Assembly: GCF_029873635.1 (NCBI RefSeq)
Contig: NC_080428.1
Location: 63,483,957 to 63,547,956 of the forward strand
DNA: 64,000 bases
Direction of reading: 5' to 3'
Origin: Malania oleifera
Lineage: Eukaryota; Streptophyta; Magnoliopsida; Santalales; Ximeniaceae
Notes under the pieces: generated by a model
What the model saw: only the letters and a program-made list of their open reading frames with translations
Databases searched by the model: none
What the model was told of the DNA's origin: nothing
Shown here: piece after piece, positions 37,151 through 48,371 of the stretch
Position numbering within the stretch: position 1 is the stretch's first letter
Layout of the letters: each line of letters begins with the position of its first letter
Position numbers and translations under genes: made by a program

Positions 37151-37360
37151 AGCGTACCATTCATCCATTGCTATAAATAGATGTGTGTGTAATGTAATGT
37201 GTGGTGTAGTGAGGGTGAATAACTAGTGGGAAGAGAGAATTTTGAATCTTGAATTCGTATTTGTATCTTTTTTTAGATTGAAATTAATTGTTTTGTATTT
37301 GTGTGCAATATTCACTGAGTTTCAATCACAACTAGTGATTGAGTGAGTCCCCACCCATCA
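37151..37360 (+). repeat. Element B 3' LTR, right part
   Basis: Continues the LTR cut at 19475; TATA box CTATAAATAG at 37171-37180 and end CCCACCCATCA. The bases 37146-37150 are C's duplicated target ATATC. Confidence 0.9.
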
Positions 37361-38311
37361 TTTATCGAACAAGTTGTATCTTAAGCAAAGACTTTATGGG
37401 CTTAAGATGACAGAGGGTTCGAATTTGAATCAATACATCAACCTATTGATGAGTGCATTGTTGGGGTTCCATCAGAGAAAGAAGGCAAGTGATAAGAGTT
37501 CACAATGTGAAGGGCTCGTGGTGAAAGGTAATCTGGATCATTGGGAAGGGAAGTTCTAGAGCATATCGAGTAATAATAAAACTCAATCGCAGTCTAGGAG
37601 GAGAAAGGACATCCAGTGTTTTAAGTGCATGGAAACTAGGCACATAAAATTGGAGTGTCCGGGGTGGAAGAAGAGGAATGCAAAAAACTCAAGAGGGTTC
37701 GTCAAAATCTACGAATATAGTGAGCGAAGGAGACTCGGGGAGCAGTGATGATGATATGCTTTATCTTTCATCAGGTTCAGAATGCCTCACAAATTCAAGA
37801 ATTCGAGACTCACGATGTTCATATCACATGACGCCAAACAAAGACTAGTTCACCATATACAGATTAGTGAGTTCTAGTTCTGTTCTGATGGGAATCGATG
37901 TTGCCTGCAAAGTTATCGAAATGAGGAATATCATAATGAAGATGTATGATGGTGTGGTAAGAACGTTATGTGATATAAGGCATTTACCTAATCTATGGAA
38001 GAATGTGATTTCATTACACTTTAGAATGTAATAGGTATAGTTACAAGTATGAAAATGGGATAATGAAGGTGTGTAAAGGCATCTTGATGGTGATAAGGGG
38101 ATAGAAGTTAGCAAGGAATATCTATGCACTACTGGGTAGAGTCAAATAATACTACTTTGTCTAAAATAACCACATGCAAAACATAAGGCATTCTTAACTA
38201 CATTTATTTGGATGTTTGGGGATCAGTGAGGGTAGCATCACTAGTTGGACATATGTACCTCATGAGTTTATTACAAAAGGTCTGGGAGTACTTCATGTGG
38301 TACAAGTCAGA
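37361..38311 (+). pseudogene. Element A gag C-terminus, protease region and integrase start
   Basis: Resumes exactly where A's gag stopped at 2273: NKLYLKQRLYGLKMTEGSNL, then a shortened stretch and the zinc knuckle CFKCMETRHIKLEC (CCHC complete, about 37617-37660). Further on are traces of the protease/pre-integrase region (RHLPNLWKNVISLH and a NLY-like GISMHYW), then integrase YIYLDVWGSVRVASLVG and KVWEYFMWYKS. Frameshifts and deletions separate the pieces. Ends at solo LTR G. Confidence 0.8.
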
Positions 38312-40317
38312 TGTACTGACCCCGATCCACCACGTGGGCTTGGGGTGCTACTTTAGTGATGTATGTGTACCTGATACCTTATTCATCATATATAAAATAC
38401 ATCTATACAGCAAAAATAAAATAAAAAATCCTTAAATTACATTATCAGAGTTCTAACTATCTTTAAATACAAATATCTCCATTTTCACATAATTACATCC
38501 CATAAAACTATACAAAAATAAAATCTATGTCCATACACACCACCTACATAAATTTACACCACTAGCCTGGCTCCTCTAGCCTACTAAACCCGATTTCTAG
38601 GATTTCTAGAAAAGATAGTTTGTAAAGTAGGGTTGAGGCACAACTTAGTAAGGGAAAGATTAAGTTAATGTCAATGTGTGGCCAGCATGCATTTAGTGTA
38701 TAGAAAATAACCAATTAACTAAATAAATAAACACATTTATGAAATCATTCTTATTTTTCACTCACACATGCAATTAGCCAAGGATAGAGAAGATTACCTG
38801 CCCATACAAGTAGCTTCCCTTTGCTCTAATACCATAATTTCTATTAGGGCACTCATTTTTCTCAGCATGCCCTCGAAATTATCTTATTAATTATCCGTAT
38901 TCACATAAATTAATAGATATGCATATAAGACAATACCTGTGACATTCACACCATTTACTTCCCCCGTGGCATAGGTTGTGTGGTCCGAAGGCTGTACTAA
39001 GCCTAGGTGATCAGCCCAAACAAAGTAAAAAAAAAAAAAAACAACATCCTCTACAAGCACGTCTACAGACATCCACAGCAAAACTGCAGGTCTGACGCCC
39101 TTACTTCAACCTCACGCAGACAGTCAGCTAGGACCCCCTACACTTCTATCTTGAACAGTGTAGGTGCACATGGTCTAACTAGCAATGGTACCGTGCTCAC
39201 AATCAAACAATGCCCGACCACTAGCCGTTATTTCAAACTCCCGCATTTCATAAATAGTTCCAGTATTTTCGCAATCATTTCAGTATTTCAAAAACAGTTT
39301 AGTATTTCAAAATCCCAAATTCATATATACAACAATTCATACCAATTAAATCATTTTCCACACGATTTCCACATTTTAACATTACCACATAAACAAACAA
39401 GCTTTCCATCATTCATTTATTCAGAAATACCACACCATATATCCTAGGTTTGTAAAATCCATTTCTAACGGTTGGTTTTCAAAATAAACTTTAAATTCTT
39501 AAATAAATAAATATATGTATATTTATATTTAAACATAACAATTAGATTGATTTAATTTTAATAAAATTACTGACTTAACTTATTCCCCTTACCTAATTCC
39601 TGAATAGCCCAATAACACCCCGCCCTACACCCCACAGCATTCAAAACCCTTGAACCCTGAAATTCAAAGTTAGCCACATTATTCATCACAATCCTCAGAG
39701 TAACTTTCCCTAAAATTCCCCTAAATTTTGAATACCCTAAATAGCCTAATAAAGCTTAAATTATTAAACTCACTCCCGATTTAAAGTTGGTGCCCCAAAG
39801 CTCCTATTCGAAAACCCGCTCTAACTAGATTGTAGAGAATCTCTCCACGAATCTCCTGAAAATTTTCGTTTGTCAATGGGGCTTAAGATTTAAGAAAAAC
39901 TGAGGTAAGAGTGAAAAATGGCCTTATCCTAGGAGATATGCTTATGTCGCTCCTATGACAAATCCGCTCCATTAGAAATGTCGGTGGCAGAGAATGGAGC
40001 CCAACAGTATTTTTTGATTTTTAATCAGACGAATATTGAAGAAAAAATTGAGGAGAGTGGGAGAAAGAAGACGGAGGAGACGTGAGAGGGGGGCGCCTCT
40101 TTACTCTGCTCTGCACGATTCGGAAAGTTTATTATATGTATATATATATATTATATATCATTATAATATCATATTATTATTATTATATTATATTATTTAA
40201 TTAATAATAATTAATTAATTAATTAAATAAAATTTTTTAAAATTTTAATTTTAATATTAATTTTAATTTTTTAAATATATTATTTTATTTTATTTTATTT
40301 TTTTTTGGATTACTACA
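38312..40317 (-). mobile_element. Solo LTR G (minus orientation)
   Basis: 2006 bases; plus-strand ends TGTACTGACCCC and GGATTACTACA. Flanks TCAGA (38307-38311) and TGAGA (40318-40322) are a target duplication with one mismatch; removing G and one flank rejoins the integrase frame of A. The block at 39955-40025 is shared with LTRs C, E and I, and by its direction G reads on the minus strand. No internal region, so solo. Confidence 0.85.
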
Positions 40318-41091
40318 TGAGAGATGTTTGGCATGCTTAACTTTTGGCTAAGGTGGAAAACTAGACTAGGAGAAATATCCTCAGATCAAACATTGAAACT
40401 GAGTACGCTGAAGTTCAAGGAGTTTTGCGAGCAACATCTCAAGTTGTATGCAAGGCTTGCAAATAACTTCTTGGTAAAGTTAGTCAGTATGGCGTGTTTC
40501 TCGATTAACCAATTGCCAAGGGTATCACAAGATGGGAAAGTTGTAGGAGAGGTTTGGACAGGTTATGCGGTAGACTACTCCAGTGTGAGAGAGTTTGGAG
40601 GTCCAACCATGCACGTTTCTAGTGAGGTGAGATCTAAGATTATTGCAAAGTCTATATGGTACAACTTTCTATGGGATCCAATGACAAACAATGTGACGAT
40701 CAGTGGAGACATGATTTTTTATGATAAAGCCATGGCATATCGTACTTGGGTAGACGAAGAGAAATTGGTGCCAAAAGGCTATAGCAGCAATGAGCATGTG
40801 ATGCAGGTGGAGTTGGAGACTCAAGGCAGAGATGACATTATTCAAAATGCAGTGAGTTCAAGCTCAGAAGACCAATAATGTCACAGTATAAATTGCAGCA
40901 GAAAGGAGATTGTGAAGCAAGTGGAGTTATGGACTCAAGGCAGAGATGGCATCATTCAAATTGCGGGGAGTTCTAGCTCGAGAGACCTGTAGGATGACAA
41001 TGGGCCTAGAGGCATTATCAGGACACTGCCCAAGTATGAATTTGATGATCTGATGTCTTATGCATTCATTATTACCAGCAAGGGTCCTACT
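40318..41091 (+). pseudogene. Element A integrase C-terminal part
   Basis: Frame at 40324 (184 codons): QTLKLSTLKFKEFCEQHLK, SMACFSINQLP, GEVWTGYAVDYSSVREFGGP and SGDMIFYDKAMAYRTW, the usual end of copia integrase. The region holding the catalytic Glu is diverged. Then a spacer with a 114-base tandem duplication and the lead-in to RT (LPKYEFDDLMSYAFIIT), cut at 41091 by solo LTR H. Confidence 0.8.
40807..40990 (+). repeat. 114-base tandem duplication in element A
   Basis: GTGGAGTTGGAGACTCAAGG at 40807 recurs with few changes at 40921, and the following about 70 bases match (GCAGAGATG.CAT.ATTCAAA). It lies in the acidic spacer between integrase and RT, a region of relaxed constraint in copia polyproteins. 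Confidence 0.75.
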
Positions 41092-41314
41092 TGTAGCAAT
41101 CCAAAACAAAAAAATGAATAATAATAATTATTATTAATTAAATAATATAATATAATATATTAACACATTAATATAATATGATATAATATATTAATATATT
41201 AATATAATATTATATAATAATATATTCATATAATATAATATAATATAATAATAATTATATATATAGGAAGTCTCGACTTTCTGAACATTCAGGATTTCAA
41301 TTTCAACTCCCCCT

Positions 41315-41354
<40 letters not shown>

Positions 41355-42929
41355 TTTCTCTTCCATTTCTCTGCAAAATTAAAAAAACAGACATCATTTT
41401 CAAGTCCTAGTTCTGCTTTTCAAAGTTTTAATCGAGGAAATTTAGTCTTTTGCACGCCATAAACACCACCCTAGAGCTAGTGTAAGTGGGCTAGATTATG
41501 TTAGGTTTTATTTTAAAAAATGCATGATTTAAAGTGATTATTTTATTTTAATTATATCCATATGCTTGGGCTAAATTATACGGCGGAGATTTGATCATAT
41601 TAGGGTTTTTTTTGGGAATGTATTGGAATTAAAAATTAAACCATGGGGATTTGGTCGCATTTTTATTTTAGTTATATCCAATTAGATTTGAGTATATGAA
41701 TTTGGTGATATTGGTTTTATTTAAATTTATATGTGAGTAAAATTGAAGCAGTTAGATTTGATCTTGTTTGTTATTATTTAAATATATTTGAGTTAAGTTA
41801 AATATGTGGAGGAAATCATACCCGCATTTTTATTAAAGTATACACGAGTATATTATTGTATATTTTCTTCAATAATTTATTGAATTATAAATAACACACA
41901 ACTCATGTGGCATGAGTTTAACTTATTTTATTGCATAATTAAGCATGTTGGGATTTTTTTACGGAGTTATATTCATTACATGTTTTATTGTGAATTTTGC
42001 AGTGTGTGTTTAATATGTGATTTATTGCAAATATTGATGAGATTGGGAATAAGGATGATATTTTTGTACAGATTTTATATTGGGAATATTGATGAGATTA
42101 TGATATTGTTTTAATTACATAAATTGCAATTATATATTTTACAAACCTTGATGGGCCGGATGTGGTGAATGCTCAATACTATAGCTATAGAGGAATATTA
42201 GTGCAGTCACACTGTTATGGAAGTGTTGTCGGTGGATAGTCGATTTGGCCGGAGTAGGGTTGTACCTACCTGTTGCCAAATAGGATGTGGTAGGCAAATT
42301 GATCTTGCATATATAATATTTTGATTTAACTTTGGTCGGCCAACCAAGTTAAGTCCAGTTTTCGGATCGCACAACCCGGTCATGGGGATTAAACATGATG
42401 TGCATAGGCCAAAAGAAGTTTTTTTATACAGATTAGTGTATTATGTGACTATGGCCATTTAATAGGCCTAAATGTTGTTTTGGGAGAAACGTACGTATTT
42501 TTATTTATAGATATGTGAACTAAAGTTTATAAATGAAAATTTTACTATAGTTAAAATTATTATTAAATTATTTCTACTCTAAAGCTCATTCTAACCACAC
42601 ACTGATGTTAATCTAATCCTTACTTACTGAGAGGTATCTCACTCCAATAATTAATTCATATTTCAGAACGTTCTGAAGACCAAGCCTAGCGAGCTTCTAG
42701 GCAGGGTTAGAAAAATATAGTTTGCCCTAAGTGCTTGTGTAAAACCAGTTAAATATGTTTTTTGTTTCACGTGATCTAAATATTATTATTTGGTGATACC
42801 CATGTAAATTTTTGGTGGCTTAGTACTCTAGTATTATAATATTTGAGGTTTTAGATTTTTTTCGCTGCTTGTATTGATTTTATTTATAGAAAGTGGCACC
42901 CTAGACCCCATTGGGTTTGGGGTGTCACA
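41092..42929 (+). mobile_element. Solo LTR H
   Basis: 1838 bases, TGTAGCAATCC to GGGGTGTCACA, flanked by CTACT (41087-41091) and GTACT (42930-42934), a duplication with one mismatch. It separates the integrase-side and RT-side parts of A in the right reading order. It contains a (CT)n run (41319-41351) and AT-rich start. No internal gypsy domain. Confidence 0.82.
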
Positions 42930-43452
42930 GTACTTTTTTTCAAGATGTGGTGCACAACAAAGGGAAAAATAGATGGATGAGTGCTATGGCAGAGGAGATG
43001 GAATTGCTGCATAAGAATCACATGTGAGAGTAGGTGGAGCTTCTAGAGGGGAAGAGGGAGATAGGATGTAAATGGGTAATTTTTTTGTTGTTTTATGTTT
43101 ATAACATGTTAATTGTTGTGAATATTTTGGTTGAGGTTAATCAGTTGAAAACTCTATTCAGAAAGGCATTTGACATAAAGGTTTTGGGTGCGGTCAACAA
43201 GACTCTTGGGTGGAGATTCGCAAGGATAAAGCTGCGGGAAGACTAGGGTTATCTCAAGCTGGTTTTAGGAAGAAGGTCTTGGAGAGGTTTAACATAGTTA
43301 ATGCAAAATTAGTCACTAATACACTATTAGTAAATCAATGCAAATTGTCTACTACTCAGTACCCAAGAATAAACGATGATGTTCGAGACATGTCAAAGGT
43401 CTCCTACGCTAGTGTAGTGGGGTGTTTCGGCAGGCAAAAGAGTATTCTGTTA
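42930..43452 (+). pseudogene. Element A reverse transcriptase remnant
   Basis: FFQDVVHNKGKNRWMSAM and EEMELLHKNHM, then LLEGKREIGCKWV jump straight to FYVYNMLIVVNILVEVNQLK: most of the RT palm is deleted and the normal YVDDML motif reads YVYNML. Then LFRKAFDIKVLGAV, LSQAGFRKKVLERFN and DMSKVSYASVVGC in shifting frames. The rest (RNase H) is gone, replaced by LTR I and element K. Confidence 0.85.
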
Positions 43453-44211
43453 TGTAGTGATCGTAAAATTAAAAAAAAATAAAAAATAAAAAATTATTAT
43501 TATTATTAAAAAAAAGTAAAATTAAATTAAAATAAAATTTAACATTTAAAAAAAATAATTAATTAATTAATTAATATTAATTAAATAATATAATATAATA
43601 TAATATTATAATGATATATATATATATATATATAATACTTCGTGAAGGATCTTAGGATCCTTCAGCCGGAAGGAAAGTACAAAGATATATTTTTTTAATT
43701 TTTTCTTTCCTTTGTTCTCCATCTCCTCTCTCCCACTTTTCTCCATCTCGTCTTCGTTTCCCGGCCGATCAAAAATCCGAAAACACCGTTGGACTTTGCT
43801 TGCTGCCACTGACATTTCTACTGAAGCGAATCTGTAATGGGAGCAGCATAGGCATATCTCTTGGGGTAAAGTCAAATCTCAAACTTACCTCAATTTCTCT
43901 TAAACTATAAGCCCCATTAACAAACGGAAATTGTTAGGAGACTTGTGGGGGGGGATTCTCTACAATCTAGCCAGAGCAGCTTTTTTAAGCCAAATTTGGT
44001 CTTATGGTAGTTATAGGAAATGATGTACGTATGAAAATACTGAAATTTAATATTGGGAATTTTCAGTTTCAGGGTATTGGTTAGGAAATACCACGGGAGT
44101 TAGACTAGATTATTTTGGGGGCTTTCTCAGTAGTTAGGTAAGGGGATAAACTAAGCTAGTATTTGTTGAAATTATGTATACTGCTATAGCATTTGGTTTT
44201 GGGAAAAGTAA

Positions 44212-44254
<43 letters not shown>

Positions 44255-45188
44255 TTATATTTGGGAAATTATTGTTAAAATGATGATATGTTGAATATGG
44301 AAAATCTATTTAGTGTGGCATGGGTATAAAATGTTAAGAATTACTGTTTTCTGGAATGGGATGGTGATATGGAATTTTTATAATGGTAAAATTGGCGTAC
44401 GGGCTGAGATTTTTATATATATTGTGATTTGCCAGCGTATGGGTTGTGCTATGATATGTTTGCCGACATACGGGCTGTGTTATGATGTGATTTGCCAGCG
44501 TACGGGCTGTGCTATGATGTGATTTGCCAGCGTACGGGTTATGCTATGATATGTTTGCTAGCGTACGTATCGTGTTATGATGTAGTTTGCCGGCGTACGG
44601 GTCGTGCTATGATAAAATGTGTAATACCGGCGTATGTGCTGATGATTTTCACGATATACGTATATATGCGAAATGATATGATTAAAGTGAAAATTAATGA
44701 TATGAAATATCCATGTATCACAGTTTCAGTATATGCTTTATGGTATCAGAACCTGGTTAGCTTGATCTAGGCTAGCACTTGCACGGTACCATTGCTATGT
44801 ATCAAGGGTCCTTGTGATCATGATATTTGTGTTAACGCCGCTGTATGGAGTGATGTGAGATTGGATGGTCGATGTGGTTTTTAAAGAAGTGTGTGTGATC
44901 ACCCCTGGTGTACGGACCAAGTCTGGCAAACCCATCGGACTCACATACTGTACTGTTGACTTGGCAGTGGTCGGCCAAGCATTGTCAAGTCCCGCCTTCG
45001 GGCCATACAACCCAGTCATGTAAGGGTAATACATGACAATAGTCAGTTAACCTACCAGGGTTGTTTTTATGTTATTATTATTATATGAGATGAAAGATGC
45101 TTATGAAAATGCTATATGTTCTACCATGATTTGATATGTACATGTTTTCCCAGATTTGACAAAGCAGTTACTGGATATGTTCTGTATG

Positions 45189-45190
<2 letters not shown>
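43453..45190 (+). mobile_element. LTR fragment I
   Basis: Starts TGTAGTGATCG, like LTRs H and (reversed) G. The block at 43755-43835 matches those in C, E and G. A donor-like GGGGTAAAG (43863-43871) and acceptor-like TTTCAG (to 44072) are present. It holds 38-base tandem repeats and (AT)n at 44219-44252. It never reaches an LTR end: the sequence runs into (AT)n at 45190-45231 and then into the coding region of K. Confidence 0.7.
44395..44640 (+). repeat. About 38-base tandem repeats in LTR I
   Basis: About seven imperfect units of TTTGCCAGCGTACGGGCTGT followed by GCTATGATGTGA or variants. The CpG in CGTACG is often changed to TG or CA. Confidence 0.85.

Positions 45191-45231
<41 letters not shown>
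45190..45231. repeat. (AT)n microsatellite at the I-K junction
   Basis: About 40 bases of alternating AT. To the left is LTR I, to the right is the middle of a gypsy integrase. No LTR end or target duplication is seen here, so the junction looks like a deletion or illegitimate recombination at the repeat. Confidence 0.8.
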
Positions 45232-45232
<1 letters not shown>

Positions 45233-45360
45233 CAACAGTTATTTGTCCAGCATAGAGATGGCATCGTATGAAGCGTTATATGGTTAAAAGTATCGATCCC
45301 CATTATATTGGGATGAGGTTGGCGAACGACGACTTTTAGGTCCCGAGATTGTACAAAGGA
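45232..45360 (+). pseudogene. Element K integrase fragment
   Basis: Reads NNSYLSSIEMASYEALYG, a stop, YRSPLYWDEVGERRLLGPEI and VQR, the well-conserved stretch after the catalytic Glu in chromovirus integrase. D has the same words at about 14618-14735. The next expected piece (ERIRSAQSQQKSY in N) continues at 47761 after solo LTR J. Confidence 0.85.
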
Positions 45361-47403
45361 TGTTACGATCTGAATTTTATGCCATTTTTTTTCCACTTAA
45401 ACATATATAGCAATTATCCTAGAATATCTGCTAAAAACATCTCAGGCCCCTACGAATCACTAGGAAACTCTATTCACAATACAATCCTAAATAGCGGTAA
45501 ACATAAAATTGTAAACTATATTTACAATACCAAAAATCTAAAAAAGTCCCAAAATATACATTACAAAACTCTTAGTGACATCCATAAAAAACCCTGGGAT
45601 CTACCCAAACAACAAACACCCAGGAAATACTCACCCTTCAAAAAGGGTAGCGCAAGAACCTCTCTACCTGTGAGCCTGATTTGTCGCCTAGTTGGATTAC
45701 CTGAAAAATGTTAAGTCACTAGGATGAGACAACGCTCAGTAAAAGAAGATATGCTATTACTAGTGTGTGGCAACTGAGTTATACATTGAATATACTGATA
45801 TAATACTAAAACTGTAAAACTGTTAGTTTAGTATATCATAAATATCACATTTATTATAGTTTAAAATATAACTATATATCTGAGTTTTCTAGTTACACAT
45901 AATTCTAGTATTATAATAAATATGCTACTGTACTACAAATCTGTATATATATATAAAACTGTGATAATACCCTGGTAACTTAATGTCATGATTTAACCCC
46001 TCATGACAGGGTTGTGCAGCCTGTAGGCTGGACTTAACACTGATTGGTCCACCAGGTAAGTGAATCTGAAACTCTACCAATCATCAATTTGACCCACTGC
46101 AATCTCTCCGAGCATGATAACTAGCCTCTATCTCGTCAAACCAGCCACCTCAACCCAGATTTCTAGGGAGACTGCAATCTCTCCAGGCACGGTAGACGGT
46201 AATCCACACACTATCTGAGATATGTAGTTACATTTTGATATGAAAATAGTAACGGTACCGTGCTCTGTTGTCTGAATCTAACTGAATAATTCATCAGGGT
46301 CTAATACTATTTAGTACTGATACTTATAATTATCTTACTATTTTTACCATGATTTTGTAATAACCATAACATTTTTAAACTGATCTACATAATCTGAATA
46401 TCTGACTGAATAACTCAATAACTGAGTGTTATGGTTCTGAAGTCATGGCATTTTGAAGAATACTATAAATCATATTTTCTGAAAACTGCATATTGATATT
46501 TTCTACTAATATACTATAAAATATTTGTCTGTATAATATCTATAAAATATCAGTTTGATAAATATCTGTCTGCAAAATATATATGTACATATATATAGGT
46601 TGTAATTCATAATATTGTAAAATCTAGTAAAACATGTTTCTTTGCAAAAAAAAAAAAAAAAAAACTCTATAAACCATGTTATTCTGAAAAACTGTATAAA
46701 TCCTGAACTAATCCAATATTAACTCATGCAACACAATAAAATGAACAAAAACCCTTGTAATAAAATCTATATTTTCTGATAATAAAAATAATCTATACCT
46801 TGTAGAATTCACCCCAAAACACATATATACTTCCGATGTAATTTTTGAAATTTCTAGCATAGCATATTTTCCCTTACCTATCTGACTGGGAGACTAGCCT
46901 CCACTCAACTCTCGTACTCTCGATGTACCAAACCCAAAAACCTGCATTTACATTTACAAATTCTCTAGTAAATCATTACACCAATATTTCTTGAGATTGC
47001 CTATTCATAATTCCTTAAACTATAATTTACCTAGGCTCCCGAACAGATACTTGCTAGGGTCCTTAACCCATGACTATAGGGGCCGAAAACACCCTATTCC
47101 TGAAAATATGACACCCCAAATTATTCCACAAAACACTAGTATAATCTCATAGGATACAAAATATGGACCTAAATAATACTGGTAATACTGAAAATACCTA
47201 AAAATTCACTTACCCAAATTTTAGGATGGTTTCCAAACTTCTCAAATTGAATTTTCGCTCCAGCTAGGTTGTAGAGAAACTCCCCAGGATCATCGTGGTA
47301 GCTTCTAATCGTTGAATCGAGGAGAATCGGAGCTAGAAATCTAGAGAGAAGTGAGAGAAATTATTTATAGAGAGAGAAATTATATTTTAGAGAGAGAAAA
47401 TGA

Positions 47404-47436
<33 letters not shown>

Positions 47437-47760
47437 GAATTTTTCCTCTGAAAACTGTTTTCTGCATATTTATAAGTGGCTGGCCACATGGCCTCGTCGA
47501 CGAGCCACGTCACTTCATCGACGAGTCCATGAAGGCGGTTCGTTGATGAAGACAATGCCCTCATCGACGAAATTCAAGCCCTAAATATAGCCTCTTGGCA
47601 AATTCTCATCAACGAGACACGCGTCCATGTCGACGAGCCTAAGCAAACAATTCGTCCATGAACGCTCCGCGTTCGTCGATGAGACCCTGTCCCTTTTTTT
47701 TTGAATTTTTCCTTTCCTTTTCTTATTATTTAATTACTATAAATTCTACAGGTCTCTACA
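45361..47760 (-). mobile_element. Solo LTR J (minus orientation)
   Basis: Exactly 2400 bases; plus-strand ends TGTTACGATCTG and GGTCTCTACA. Perfect duplication AAGGA at 45356-45360 and 47761-47765. It resembles N's LTR in its ends (GGTCTCTACA) and the ACGGTACCGTGCTC block. The palindrome array (47494-47690) lies upstream, on the minus strand, of TATA box CTTATAAATATGC (about 47475-47463). It also has (GT)n and (GA)n runs (47402-47436). Confidence 0.9.
47494..47690 (-). promoter_or_regulatory. U3 palindrome array in solo LTR J
   Basis: About nine copies of TCGTCGACGA-like words (CTCGTCGACGAG, TTCATCGACGAG, TTCGTTGATGAA, CTCATCGACGAA, CTCATCAACGAG, TTCGTCGATGAG). In LTR orientation the array ends about 20 bases upstream of the TATA box. 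Role inferred from position only. Confidence 0.6.
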
Positions 47761-48285
47761 AAGGACCTCTGAGAAAATTAAGCTCATCCGAGACAAAATG
47801 AAAATCGCTCAAAGTCAGCAAAGGAGCTATGCAAACTCGTCGGCATAAGTTGAAGTTTGAAGTGGGGGATAATATATTTTTAAAAGTCGATCCAATGAAA
47901 AGAATCATGAGGTTTGGGAAAAAGGGCAAACTAAGCCTCAAGTATATTGGACCATTCAAGGTATTGGAGAAGATTGGTCCAAACATTTACAGAATTGCCC
48001 TACCTCCTGCACTATCGAGAATTAAAGATGTATTCCATATTCAATGTTAAAGAAGTATGTTCCAGACCTTTCTCATGTGATAAGTTATGAGTCGTTAAAA
48101 GTTAGTGATACTCTATCATATGAAGAAATACCAATCTAGATTTTAGACAAGAAAGATTAGGAATTATGCACAAAGAAGATTCTATTGGTAAAGGTGCTCT
48201 GACGCAACCATGACAGTGAGGAAGCATCATGGGAACTAGAAGCAGAAATACACCAGAAATACCCACATCTTTTCGACGACAGCAA
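47761..48285 (+). pseudogene. Element K integrase C-terminus with chromodomain-like end
   Basis: KLIRDKMKIAQSQQRSYAN, a stop, LKFEVGDNIFLKVDPMKRIM, GKLSLKYIGPFKVLEKIGP and ALPPALSRIKDVFHIQC, then frameshifted KKILLVKVL and EEASWELEAEIHQKYPHLF. Same arrangement as in D, C and N. Confidence 0.87.
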
Positions 48286-48358
48286 GATCAGATAAAAGCA
48301 CAATATTATACAAGGTACTTATTTTAATTTTAGTAAATTTCGAGGACGAAATTTTTAT

Positions 48359-48371
48359 AAGGAGAGGAGGA
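48359..48371 (+). other. Element K polypurine tract
   Basis: AAGGAGAGGAGGA directly before the 3' LTR, after AAATTTCGAGGACGAAATTT. Confidence 0.82.

Larger units (their letters stand above)
2274..37360 (+). mobile_element. Element B: Ty1/copia retrotransposon inserted in gag of A
   Basis: Target duplication TTTAT at 2269-2273 and 37361-37365. LTRs begin TGTTGAAGACTAAA and end CCCACCCATCA (or CCTCCACCCATCA). The element's own parts are 2274-5690, 17600-19475 and 37151-37360, about 5.5 kb in all, interrupted by gypsy D in pol and gypsy C in the 3' LTR. Gene order gag, protease, integrase, RT, RNase H identifies copia. All the ORFs carry stops, so it is dead. Confidence 0.93.
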
